From Winogradskya humida (GTDB lineage Bacteria; Actinomycetota; Actinomycetes; Mycobacteriales; Micromonosporaceae), in the NCBI RefSeq assembly GCF_016862215.1, contig NZ_BOMN01000113.1, positions 1-64,000 of the forward strand: a stretch of 64,000 bases of DNA. Direction: 5' to 3'. A program made the position numbers and the translations under genes. This document shows, piece after piece, positions 8,760-15,784 of this stretch. The notes under the pieces were generated by a model. That model was not told the DNA's origin. It ran no database searches and saw only the letters and a program-made list of their open reading frames with translations. Numbering within the stretch: position 1 is the first letter of the stretch; each line of letters begins with the position of its first letter.

Positions 8760-9389
8760 TCATGGCTGCCGGCCGCCGGGTACGGAGGGTCCACCATCGA
8801 GAGTCTTGGATTCGTCGGGAGACGTTGCGTCGATGCCCACATCCCTGAGCAATGCTATGGCACTGTCGGCAAGGTCGTGCCACGGGAACAATCGGGTGGA
8901 CGGTGGCCCCATGTTCGGGGTGGGCAGCGGCCATCGTTGCGGGTCGTACATCACCCGCACTCCCCAGGACCGCAGCGACGCGATGCTGGACAGAAACGCC
9001 GGGTGCCGCACGAGAGCGGCGTTGGCGGTGGGAACGGCGATGATCGGCAGGCCCATGCCGATGGCTTCGTTCAGCATGCCCAGCGCGAGCGTGTCGCTCG
9101 CCCCGTACGCCATCTTGTTGATCGTGTTGAACGTCGCCGGCGCGACAACGAACGCATCGGGCCGGGGCAGCACGTCCGGTTCGTCGGGCTGCTTGTAGTC
9201 GTACCGAACGACATGACCGGTCAGGGCGGTGAGCGCCTCGCGGTCTAGAAACTTCAGGGCGGCCGGCGTCGCGACCACGCACACCAGCCACCCGACGGCT
9301 TGCATCCGGGCGACGAACGCGGGCAGGTCGGCGGCGGGACGTCCACCGCACGCAACGACATAGAGCACCGGCCGACCAACAGGTCGCAT
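8760..9389 (-). CDS. Flavoprotein (HFCD family)
   Basis: A 209-residue flavin-dependent decarboxylase-like protein, paralogous to the one at 506-1048. It opens with VLYVVACGGRPAADL, has the phosphate-binding strand VVATPAALKFLD, and the signature VVAPATFNTINKMAYGASD. A proline-rich tail MYDPQRWPLPTPNMGPP also resembles the paralogue (IGDGRWEPHPP). The ATG at 9389 follows GGAGTGAGGAAC. It is in the minus-strand series 129 bases after the NUDIX gene. It lacks a synthetase domain, so it is not CoaBC. The substrate is unknown. Confidence 0.85.
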   Translation of the reverse strand: MRPVGRPVLYVVACGGRPAADLPAFVARMQAVGWLVCVVATPAALKFLDREALTALTGHVVRYDYKQPDEPDVLPRPDAFVVAPATFNTINKMAYGASDTLALGMLNEAIGMGLPIIAVPTANAALVRHPAFLSSIASLRSWGVRVMYDPQRWPLPTPNMGPPSTRLFPWHDLADSAIALLRDVGIDATSPDESKTLDGGPSVPGGRQP

Positions 9390-9518
9390 GTGGTTCCTCA
9401 CTCCTCGGACCCGCTGACTCCGGATCGAGCGGATCCCGCCCGGACAGTATCGCCGCCCCCACGCGCAATCCGCGTCCCGGCAAGCGGGCGGTCCCGGGCC
9501 CAGCAATGTCGATTGCGG

Positions 9519-9971
9519 CTATTGCCATCCACTCAGAGCGAAGGGCTGACCCTCTTGAAAGGCACGGACGCAGGCGGACGTGAACGGGTAGGTGTTCGAC
9601 GGCAGCAGCTCGACGGGCGCCCACTCGATCTTGGCGCACTTGTGGGGCTCGGCGTTGACTGGCTCACCGTGCCGGGCCGCGTCGTAGGCCGCGGTGAAGA
9701 CCAGGCCGACGCGGGACTTCCCCGCGTTGTTGCGGTGGTGCACGGTCGCGACCATGCGCGGCTCCTGCGGGTCGAGGTGCAGACCGATCTCTTCGCGGGT
9801 CTCCCGAATGACGGCGCTGAGGGCGTCTTCACCGTGTTCGAGTTTCCCGCTGGGCAGGTTCCATTGGCCGTCGGCGTAGCCGGTGCCGTCACGCAGCGCG
9901 AGCAGCACCTGGTCGCCGTCGGTGAGCAGGAGAAGCACGTCCACGGGGTGCAGCGGTGCCGGGTTCGTCAC
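9519..9971 (-). CDS. NUDIX hydrolase
   Basis: A 150-residue NUDIX protein. The box GKLEHGEDALSAVI is followed by RETREEIGL, fitting Gx5Ex7REUxEExGU exactly. The core strands VDVLLLLTDGDQVLLALR and the NAGKSRVGLVF strand are typical of MutT-like enzymes. The GTG at 9971 is chosen because it follows the stop of the P-loop kinase gene by 11 bases; longer in-frame readings overlap that gene heavily. Together with a P-loop kinase it suggests handling of a nucleotide. Confidence 0.88.
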   Translation of the reverse strand: MTNPAPLHPVDVLLLLTDGDQVLLALRDGTGYADGQWNLPSGKLEHGEDALSAVIRETREEIGLHLDPQEPRMVATVHHRNNAGKSRVGLVFTAAYDAARHGEPVNAEPHKCAKIEWAPVELLPSNTYPFTSACVRAFQEGQPFALSGWQ

Positions 9972-9982
9972 GACCGCCGAGG

Positions 9983-10594
9983 CTAGCCGGTCACCTCCCG
10001 CAGCAGCGGGTCGACCCGCCGGGCGATCCATGCCACCCGCCCGGCCGTGTCCAGCCCGGCGGGGACGTCGATCAGGTCCAGGCCGACCCCGGCGCAGGCC
10101 GCCTTGACAGCGTCGGCGGTCTCGGCCTGCAGATGCCTGACCTTCGCCCGCAGCGGGTCGGCCGGCTGGTCGAAGGTGTCCCCCAGGTAGAACACCGCGT
10201 CGTAGGTCGCCGGCGCCCAGGCCTGGCAGAACACCGCCATCGCGTCGAGCACTGCTTCCTCGTGGCTGCCAGTCGGCGCGGCAAGGACCATCCGGGCGTA
10301 AGCGAGGACGTTCACCACGGTCTTGTCGCAGATCAGCAGCTGCTGATGCCGGGCCGCACGCAGCGTCGCAGACAGTTGCGCCGCGTACAGGTCGACCTCG
10401 GTGGGCAGGTCGAAGCCACCCTTGCCGTGCAGCACGATCTCCTCGATGAACGCGCTGGTGCGGGCCGGCTCGCCGGTGCAGTCGACCAGCACACCTTGTT
10501 CCCGGTAGTGCGAGGTCAGCGCGTGCACGAGGGTGGTCTTGCCGGCAGCGTGGGTGCCCTCGATGCCCACGAGCACGCATCCGCGCACGCTCAC
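9983..10594 (-). CDS. P-loop nucleoside/nucleotide kinase (thymidylate-kinase-like)
   Basis: A 203-residue P-loop protein. It begins VLVGIEGTHAAGKTT, a Walker A motif as in dTMP and deoxynucleoside kinases. A DKTVVNVLAYARMV segment follows in the position of the DRY/DRS-type motif, and AVFYLGDTFDQPADPLRAK resembles the lid region. The GTG start at 10594 overlaps the TGA of the upstream exonuclease-fold gene (GTGA). It is likely an NMP kinase for a normal or modified nucleotide (inference). Confidence 0.8.
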   Translation of the reverse strand: MSVRGCVLVGIEGTHAAGKTTLVHALTSHYREQGVLVDCTGEPARTSAFIEEIVLHGKGGFDLPTEVDLYAAQLSATLRAARHQQLLICDKTVVNVLAYARMVLAAPTGSHEEAVLDAMAVFCQAWAPATYDAVFYLGDTFDQPADPLRAKVRHLQAETADAVKAACAGVGLDLIDVPAGLDTAGRVAWIARRVDPLLREVTG

Positions 10595-11379
10595 TTGCTC
10601 GCTCCTTCGCCGAGCAGGTCCCGGAAGGTCGGATGCTCCAGCCAGCCGACCCGGCCTGCCCACTGGGTGGCCAGATTCGCGTTTACGTTCAGCGGCGCCC
10701 GCCAGGACAGGTAGCCGACGGCGCGCAGTGCGACGTAGGCGGTGGACAGGCTGTGCCGCAGATTGAGTACCGTCACCCGTTCGCGGGCCTGCACGTCGCT
10801 GCGGTGCAGCCAGTCGCGGTGCAGGGCGGTCATCGATGCGCGGGCCAGCTCGGGTTGCGTGACATCGAGGTTCAGCTCTCCGCACACGTCGACCAGCCGC
10901 CGCGAGGTCTGAGCAAGGACGTGTCCGGCGTCGTACCGGGTGTCGATCACGCGCTGGCTGCCCGAGTCGCTGCGCCGATCGCGCCATGCCTGCCGTGCGG
11001 CCGTCAGCGCGGCGGGCACCGCCGGGCCGGCGTTCGCGCTCAGCACGGCGAGGTCGCTGCACAGTTGATGACCGACGATCAGATCCGCGTTCTCGCAGGC
11101 GGCGCCGATATCGGCGGCGGCGGCCTCAATCAGATCTGGGCGTTCGTCATCACGATCCAGGTACAGGCTCGTGGACCAGAACGGCAGTCCCCCGTCGACC
11201 CGGACCGCCGTGTCGGACACAGGGACAGCGATCCACACTATCGAGTAGCAGAACGCCCGGTTACCGTCCTTGATCTGGTAGTTCTTGCTCCACTCCACGT
11301 CCACCGAGGCGATCAGCCGGCAGCCGGAAGGGCGCGTGGGAATCTGTCCCGGGCCGTCAAGATCAGTGATCACGTGCAC
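10591..11379 (-). CDS. Exonuclease-fold (DEDD/DnaQ-like) protein
   Basis: A 262-residue protein. ASVDVEWSKN provides a D-x-E like Exo I of DEDD exonucleases, and ENADLIVGHQLCSDLAVL resembles Exo II (hydrophobic-x-x-H/N...D). IDTRYDAGHVLA then LVDVCGELNLDV resembles the region before Exo III, where DnaQ proteins carry 'DT...L...LG'. The GTG at 11379 is chosen because GAGGAGGA lies right before it. It is a paralogue of the next gene upstream (both have GHQL..DL). I infer a 3'-5' exonuclease or a fold relative acting on a nucleotide; the family name is uncertain. Confidence 0.6.
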   Translation of the reverse strand: MHVITDLDGPGQIPTRPSGCRLIASVDVEWSKNYQIKDGNRAFCYSIVWIAVPVSDTAVRVDGGLPFWSTSLYLDRDDERPDLIEAAAADIGAACENADLIVGHQLCSDLAVLSANAGPAVPAALTAARQAWRDRRSDSGSQRVIDTRYDAGHVLAQTSRRLVDVCGELNLDVTQPELARASMTALHRDWLHRSDVQARERVTVLNLRHSLSTAYVALRAVGYLSWRAPLNVNANLATQWAGRVGWLEHPTFRDLLGEGASK

Positions 11380-11490
11380 GGTTGTCCTCCTCGGGGAGTC
11401 TTCGCGGTGCGCAGATGCCGGGACTTCGGTGGCCGCCGCCCCGATCCCGGGGCTGTTTGTCGAGGCGGCGGCCACCGACCCTAACGCCGC

Positions 11491-12273
11491 CTACCTGGCG
11501 GGGCCGGCAACCGGGTGCGGCATCGTGCCGATCAGCTGCCTCTCGCCCAGATCGCGGCCGGTAGCGGCCGGGCAGCCGTCCTCTCCGGGGCTGGACAGCA
11601 CATCCCAACCGGCCCGCTCGATCGCATCGGGGACGCGAAACGTGCCCTCCCATGTGTAACGGCTGGTGTGCAAAGCGGCGGTCAGGCCGACGGCCAGGCA
11701 CCGGGCCAGCGCCCGCCGGGCCACCTCGCCCGCACAGTGGCGGCATTCCGGGATCTGCATGGGTGTCGGTTCCAGGGGCGTGCCAAGGTCAGCGCCGGTC
11801 ATGCCGGCCTCGGTTCCGGTGTCGACGATGACCGCCAGACCCCGTTGTTTCTCCTGGTCGTTCCATGCGGCCCGCATACCGTCAACCCCACGCAACGGCA
11901 CCTCCGCCAGAGCGTTGATTCTCGCGAGGTCGGCGCCTAACTGGTGGCCGGCCACGATCGCGGCGTGGCGGCGGGCCCGAGTCAGGGCCCGGTCGGCCAC
12001 GGTCAGCAATCGGGGCACCTCGGCGGCGTCATCGATGACGGTCGTGTAAAAGCCGATCGACAACGTGTCGTCGCTGACCTGATAGCTGCTGCCGCGCCGC
12101 CGGATCCGCAGGTACACCAGCGAGACCGCCACCGGACGAGGTGGCCCGTCCTGACCTGGAGTCCAGTCGAACGTACAGGCGGCCAGCATGTCGACGTGCT
12201 GGCCAAACGGCCGCTGGTCAGCCCCGAACGGCGTCTCCGGCCATCCGAGGTTGGTGAAGTCATGCACGGGCAT
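11491..12273 (-). CDS. Divergent paralogue of the exonuclease-fold protein
   Basis: A 260-residue protein sharing with its neighbour the block AAIVAGHQLGADLARINAL and a VIVDTGTEAG segment aligned with IDTRYDAG. The first acidic motif is degenerate (CTFDWT where the neighbour has VDVEWS), so the metal site may be lost. Two CxxC-like cysteines appear at PECRHCAGE. The ATG at 12273 gives a start overlapping the radical SAM stop by 14 bases. A catalytic and a degenerate copy side by side suggest a heterodimer, but that is inference. Confidence 0.6.
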   Translation of the reverse strand: MPVHDFTNLGWPETPFGADQRPFGQHVDMLAACTFDWTPGQDGPPRPVAVSLVYLRIRRRGSSYQVSDDTLSIGFYTTVIDDAAEVPRLLTVADRALTRARRHAAIVAGHQLGADLARINALAEVPLRGVDGMRAAWNDQEKQRGLAVIVDTGTEAGMTGADLGTPLEPTPMQIPECRHCAGEVARRALARCLAVGLTAALHTSRYTWEGTFRVPDAIERAGWDVLSSPGEDGCPAATGRDLGERQLIGTMPHPVAGPAR

Positions 12274-13267
12274 GACCCCCCGCTCCAGCGGGAAGGCCAG
12301 CGTTGGCCACGGTGCGGATGCTCTGCCCAAGGTACTTAGCGAAGTGGTTGCGCTTGAACCGGTACCGCGCCCAAATTTCCGAGACCGGTTCGTGGAGCAG
12401 ATTCCCGAGGGGTTCCAGCAGGTCCGGCTTGTCGTAGACCGGCCACGCGCTGGCCTTACCATTCACCTCCACCAAGATCATGTGACCTTCGGTCTGCGGC
12501 GTCCACGCCGTCATCCGCAGCGCCGGCCGCCAGTCGTTCACCGCCCGCGCCTCGGTGAGCCGGTCGAAACACTGGCCGGCCTCCTGCAGGCTGATGAACT
12601 CGCTCACCTCCAGATCCAAGGCGTTGCCCTTGCGCAACGGCAGAATCATCTTCAGCTTGCCCGCGCCGATCACATCAGCGATCTGGTACGTGTACGGCAG
12701 GGCAGGCAGCGTCGAGCGGTACACCACTGCCGACAGCGACAGCGGCAGCCCTACGTCCATGAACGCCCGGACACCGGCCATGACCAGGTCATAGTCACCC
12801 CGCACCCGGTTGGTGGTGGCCCGAGGCCCCTCCAGCCCGACATTGACGAATGCGACCTTGCCGACCATCGCCTTCGCGTGCTGCAAACCGCGGGTGGCGT
12901 TCGTCGGGATACCGAGAATGAAGTCGCCGGTGTACATGTCCACGATGTCACCGAAGTCGCGGCGCATCAGCGGCTCGCCGCCAGACAGGAACACCCGGCC
13001 GACGCCGGCCAGATTCCCCCGAATCGAGTCCAGCTCCCCCAGCGTCGGGTCGGGAAGCTGCAGCGTCTCCGAACAGAACGAGCAGTCGAAGTTGCACCGC
13101 TTCGTCACCTGCAGGATCACCGACAGCGGCGCAGTAGCGGCATCGGCCAGCGCGGTGACGTCTGCGCCATCGACGACGGTGAAGTGGTGTCCGGCCGTAA
13201 AGGCGACTGCACCTGGGGCCTGCGGCGGCGTGGCGGCGGGAACGGCGGGCATACCCAGCATGGTCAT
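12260..13267 (-). CDS. Radical SAM protein
   Basis: A 335-residue radical SAM enzyme. The [4Fe-4S] cluster motif is CNFDCSFC (CxxxCxxC) near residue 58, followed by the SAM-binding VFLSGGEPLMR. The C-terminal part has a SPASM-like layout (GNLLHEPVSEIWARYRFKR) but none of the usual cysteine-rich auxiliary cluster motifs, so only one Fe-S cluster is predicted. It overlaps the exonuclease-fold paralogue by 14 bases and begins the long minus-strand series. No RiPP-type precursor peptide is evident upstream. The substrate is unknown; a nucleotide-derived molecule fits the neighbours. Confidence 0.88.
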   Translation of the reverse strand: MTMLGMPAVPAATPPQAPGAVAFTAGHHFTVVDGADVTALADAATAPLSVILQVTKRCNFDCSFCSETLQLPDPTLGELDSIRGNLAGVGRVFLSGGEPLMRRDFGDIVDMYTGDFILGIPTNATRGLQHAKAMVGKVAFVNVGLEGPRATTNRVRGDYDLVMAGVRAFMDVGLPLSLSAVVYRSTLPALPYTYQIADVIGAGKLKMILPLRKGNALDLEVSEFISLQEAGQCFDRLTEARAVNDWRPALRMTAWTPQTEGHMILVEVNGKASAWPVYDKPDLLEPLGNLLHEPVSEIWARYRFKRNHFAKYLGQSIRTVANAGLPAGAGGHARA

Positions 13268-13668
13268 GATCGGGTCTCCTCGAGGGGTGAGGGCGAATCG
13301 GTTTGGGTTCCGGTCGACCGGTGAATGGCGGAACCGGAGCCGGGATCTCGCAGAGCGCTACCCAGTCGCAGACACGGGCACCGGGGGTCCCGTCAGCCGT
13401 AGCGAGCGAGTCAGCGTTCGGCCGCACGCTGACGACAGCGGCTGGTGCCAGAGCTTGGACCCGGGGCCGACCCGGGGACCGCTCCCTCGGGCCGTGGTGA
13501 CGGATGAAACCTCGAACGCATTGCCACGAGGTTCTTCTCTTGCGACGTCTGCCGACCATCGCCTGCGGCGAGTGGTGGGACGGGACATTGATGCCGTCTC
13601 GGCGTGCGGGCGCTGACAGCGGGACCACGGTCAGCGCCTGCACGACGTGAGCCGGTGCTTCGCGTCGG
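13268..13668 (-). promoter_or_regulatory. Leader/promoter region of the radical SAM series
   Basis: About 400 bases without a convincing gene. On the minus strand it holds a perfect 8-bp stem (gtcagcgt at 13410-13417 with acgctgac at 13426-13433) and GC-rich runs of ggaccc/gggtcc type, so a structured 5' leader is likely. Short open frames here lack ribosome-binding sites and look like shadows. Confidence 0.4.
13610..13639 (-). terminator. Stem-loop after the DUF397 gene
   Basis: A perfect 9-bp inverted repeat (ggcgctgac / gtcagcgcc) with a 12-base loop, about 30 bases past the stop of the DUF397 gene. There is no T-run, so it may be a GC-rich actinomycete-type terminator. Confidence 0.45.
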
Positions 13669-13926
13669 CTAGCTGTCGAATTCGCCCTTCTTGGCGCCGC
13701 CGACGAAGGCCTTGAACTCCGAGGCGGTGAAGGTCAGCGTCGGGCCAGAGCGATCCTTCGAGTGCCGAACCTCGACGCCGCCGTCCTCGCGGTAACGAAC
13801 CTCGACGCAGTCGGAGTCACCACCGGAGTCACTGGACTTGAACCACCGCCCGACCTGCGGGTGTCGCGCCGCGACCGTGAGTTCATCGTCGACATTAGCG
13901 GTCTGCGGATCAGGTGCATCGCTCAT
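13669..13926 (-). CDS. DUF397 domain protein
   Basis: An 85-residue protein matching DUF397: WFKSSDSGGDSDCVEVRY, VRHSKDRSGPTLTF and FKAFVGG. In actinomycetes these small proteins are encoded next to XRE/DUF5753 regulators and act as their partners (BldB/WhiJ-type). Here it starts 3 bases after the stop of the XRE gene (13930), with AGGAG before its ATG, so the two are one operon. Confidence 0.93.
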   Translation of the reverse strand: MSDAPDPQTANVDDELTVAARHPQVGRWFKSSDSGGDSDCVEVRYREDGGVEVRHSKDRSGPTLTFTASEFKAFVGGAKKGEFDS

Positions 13927-13929
13927 GTT

Positions 13930-14817
13930 TCATCTCCTACTCAGAAAAGCCTCAGCCGCTGCGGTAAGGCAATCAATGGATTCGGCCGGGCTCAGTGCCG
14001 CCTGTCGCAGGTCGTCCGCGAGACCGGTGTAAACGGTCACCTTTTCTCTCCCGTCTTCTTCATGGTCATGGAAGAGCAGGTCGACGACATTCGTATCTAC
14101 CACGGCGACGACAGGGTCTTCGGGGTCAGCAAAGGTGTATCGCGAGAAGGCCGTGCGCACTTGAGCATGCTCGTTGAGTCCCGCCGAGAACGGCAAGACC
14201 CTAACGGAAACCGAGCGAATGTTCAGTGCCGCCCCTATAAGGTGTTCCAGCTGCTCGTGCATGACGTCCGGGGGCGCCGAACGACGTAGCAGCACGCCCT
14301 CATCAATGATGACTTCCAACGGAGTCGCACGCGGACTATCAAGGATCGCTTGCCGCTGTTGCCGAGCCTCCAGCATGCGAGCTTTCGAGAAGCGGCGAGA
14401 ACTCGCGGGCCGATCCGCCTCGGCTCGTACCGCAGCGAACCTCCGCGTTTGCAGGAGGCCCGGCACGAGACACGGCTGATACTGAAAGATCTTGATGGCA
14501 CCCTGCTCAAGGTCGGCAGTTCGGGCCTGACGCGGACCCATCTCGTCGTCGTAACGCTCCCACCAGCCCGGAGTGGCCGCTTGTTCCGCGAGCTCCATCA
14601 CCTTGTTCAGCCGGTCGGGCCGGACGTTGAGGTGCGTCAGGATGCGGTGGATCACCCGGGGATCGACTCGGTTCTTAGCGGTTTCGATGTGACTTATCTT
14701 CTGCCGCTGAACTTCGGTTTCGCGTGAAAGATCCTCCGTTTTGTAACCGGCTTGCTGGCGGACGTCGAGCATTTCTTCGGCGAGTCGCAGCCTGCGCACG
14801 TAGGGACTGACCGCCAC
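13930..14817 (-). CDS. XRE-family regulator with DUF5753
   Basis: A 295-residue protein. The N-terminal ~65 residues form an HTH (LRLAEEMLDVRQQAGYKTED...ISHIETAKNRVDP), and the rest matches DUF5753, including IFQYQPCLVPGLLQT. The GTG at 14817 is chosen because CGGAGG lies seven bases before it. It is partnered with the DUF397 protein downstream. Such WhiJ-like pairs modulate development or antibiotic production; the target here is unknown. Confidence 0.92.
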   Translation of the reverse strand: MAVSPYVRRLRLAEEMLDVRQQAGYKTEDLSRETEVQRQKISHIETAKNRVDPRVIHRILTHLNVRPDRLNKVMELAEQAATPGWWERYDDEMGPRQARTADLEQGAIKIFQYQPCLVPGLLQTRRFAAVRAEADRPASSRRFSKARMLEARQQRQAILDSPRATPLEVIIDEGVLLRRSAPPDVMHEQLEHLIGAALNIRSVSVRVLPFSAGLNEHAQVRTAFSRYTFADPEDPVVAVVDTNVVDLLFHDHEEDGREKVTVYTGLADDLRQAALSPAESIDCLTAAAEAFLSRR

Positions 14818-14838
14818 GACCACACCTCCGATGACCAA

Positions 14839-15784
14839 CCTGGCGTGTATCTACCCAGATTCTTAGCAGACTCTGACGGCAATGGCGTAGCCCTCCTCTG
14901 AGAGGGTGATCTTTTCCTGACCAGGCATTTACCGGAATCTCCGCAGGTCAAGGGGCACACTTCCCCCCTAAATTCCCTTTTAAATTCCCCCTCGATTCCC
15001 CTGTTTCTGACCTTCCCACCTCGCACGGGATGCGTGATCGTGGAGGCACACAAGCACTCGCTGGTCGGCAAGAACACACTTCCCGCCGAAGTCGGTTTAC
15101 ACGGGCAATGCCGTTCTGCGTTCTATAGCTGCTCCGGGGCGGGCGTGCTTCAAAGTGCCGCCCGCCTCGGAGAGTAATCCACACCGATTTTGACTTCCCG
15201 CACGCCGATACCGGCAACGTCTCGTCACCGCGACGGAGACCGAAGGAGGAGAAGCCGATGCACCCGACACCGCAAGCCGATCAGCCTCCCCTCCTTGGCG
15301 TGCGGGCCCTTGGTGGTGTGCCGGCTGCCGGGCCGGCACACCACACCCACCATGTCCTTCCCCTCCACCTCGCACCGAGAGACCCCTCATTCATGTCCTC
15401 TCCTTATTCAGCGAGTATCCGTTCCCTTCGTCCCCCGATCCGTGGTCGGGCGTGGACGGCGGCTCGACAGATGCCGACAGGCCGTCTGTGCTTGTCGTCT
15501 GACGAGGCCCGATGCGCGAACCGCCGCTGCGCGCCGAATGCAAGCTGCCGATGCACATCGGCTCGGACTGCAGCGCGGCTCTTGACGGCAAACCGATTGC
15601 CGTTCCACCAGCGGATGACGGCGTTGCACGATGCGCAGTCATGCGGGTTGCTGACTTCAGCGTATTCCGCGGTGACGGCGTGGGACGCCACGGTGGATGG
15701 CAAAGAGGGCCCCATGAGCGGCAGGCTGGGCCATCTGGCGCGAGTCGCGACGCATGATGTCACTCCGGCGCCTGCGGTCCTGGC
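14839..15784. other. Long intergenic region with two strong hairpins
   Basis: Nearly 950 bases between divergent genes with no convincing protein gene. It contains one 13-bp imperfect stem (ctccggggcgggc at 15132-15144 with gcccgcctcggag at 15160-15172) and a perfect 12-bp stem at 15314-15343. Pyrimidine-rich runs lie near 14955-15000. It should hold the promoter of the XRE gene and that of the sensor-kinase operon. Confidence 0.4.
15243..15343 (+). promoter_or_regulatory. Possible attenuator: Shine-Dalgarno, short ORF and hairpin
   Basis: A strong site (GAAGGAGGAG, 15241-15250) precedes an ATG at 15258. Within the first 30 codons the RNA can form a perfect 12-bp stem (tggtgtgccggc 15314-15325 / gccggcacacca 15332-15343) with a 6-base loop. 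The open frame continues to 15788 but its later codons do not look protein-like. A leader-peptide attenuator or a transcription stop ahead of the sensor-kinase operon is possible. Confidence 0.3.

Noticed and set aside
12948..13643. Possible RiPP precursor upstream of the radical SAM gene
   Set aside because: The frame overlaps the radical SAM gene in another phase, has no ribosome-binding site and no core-peptide-like end.
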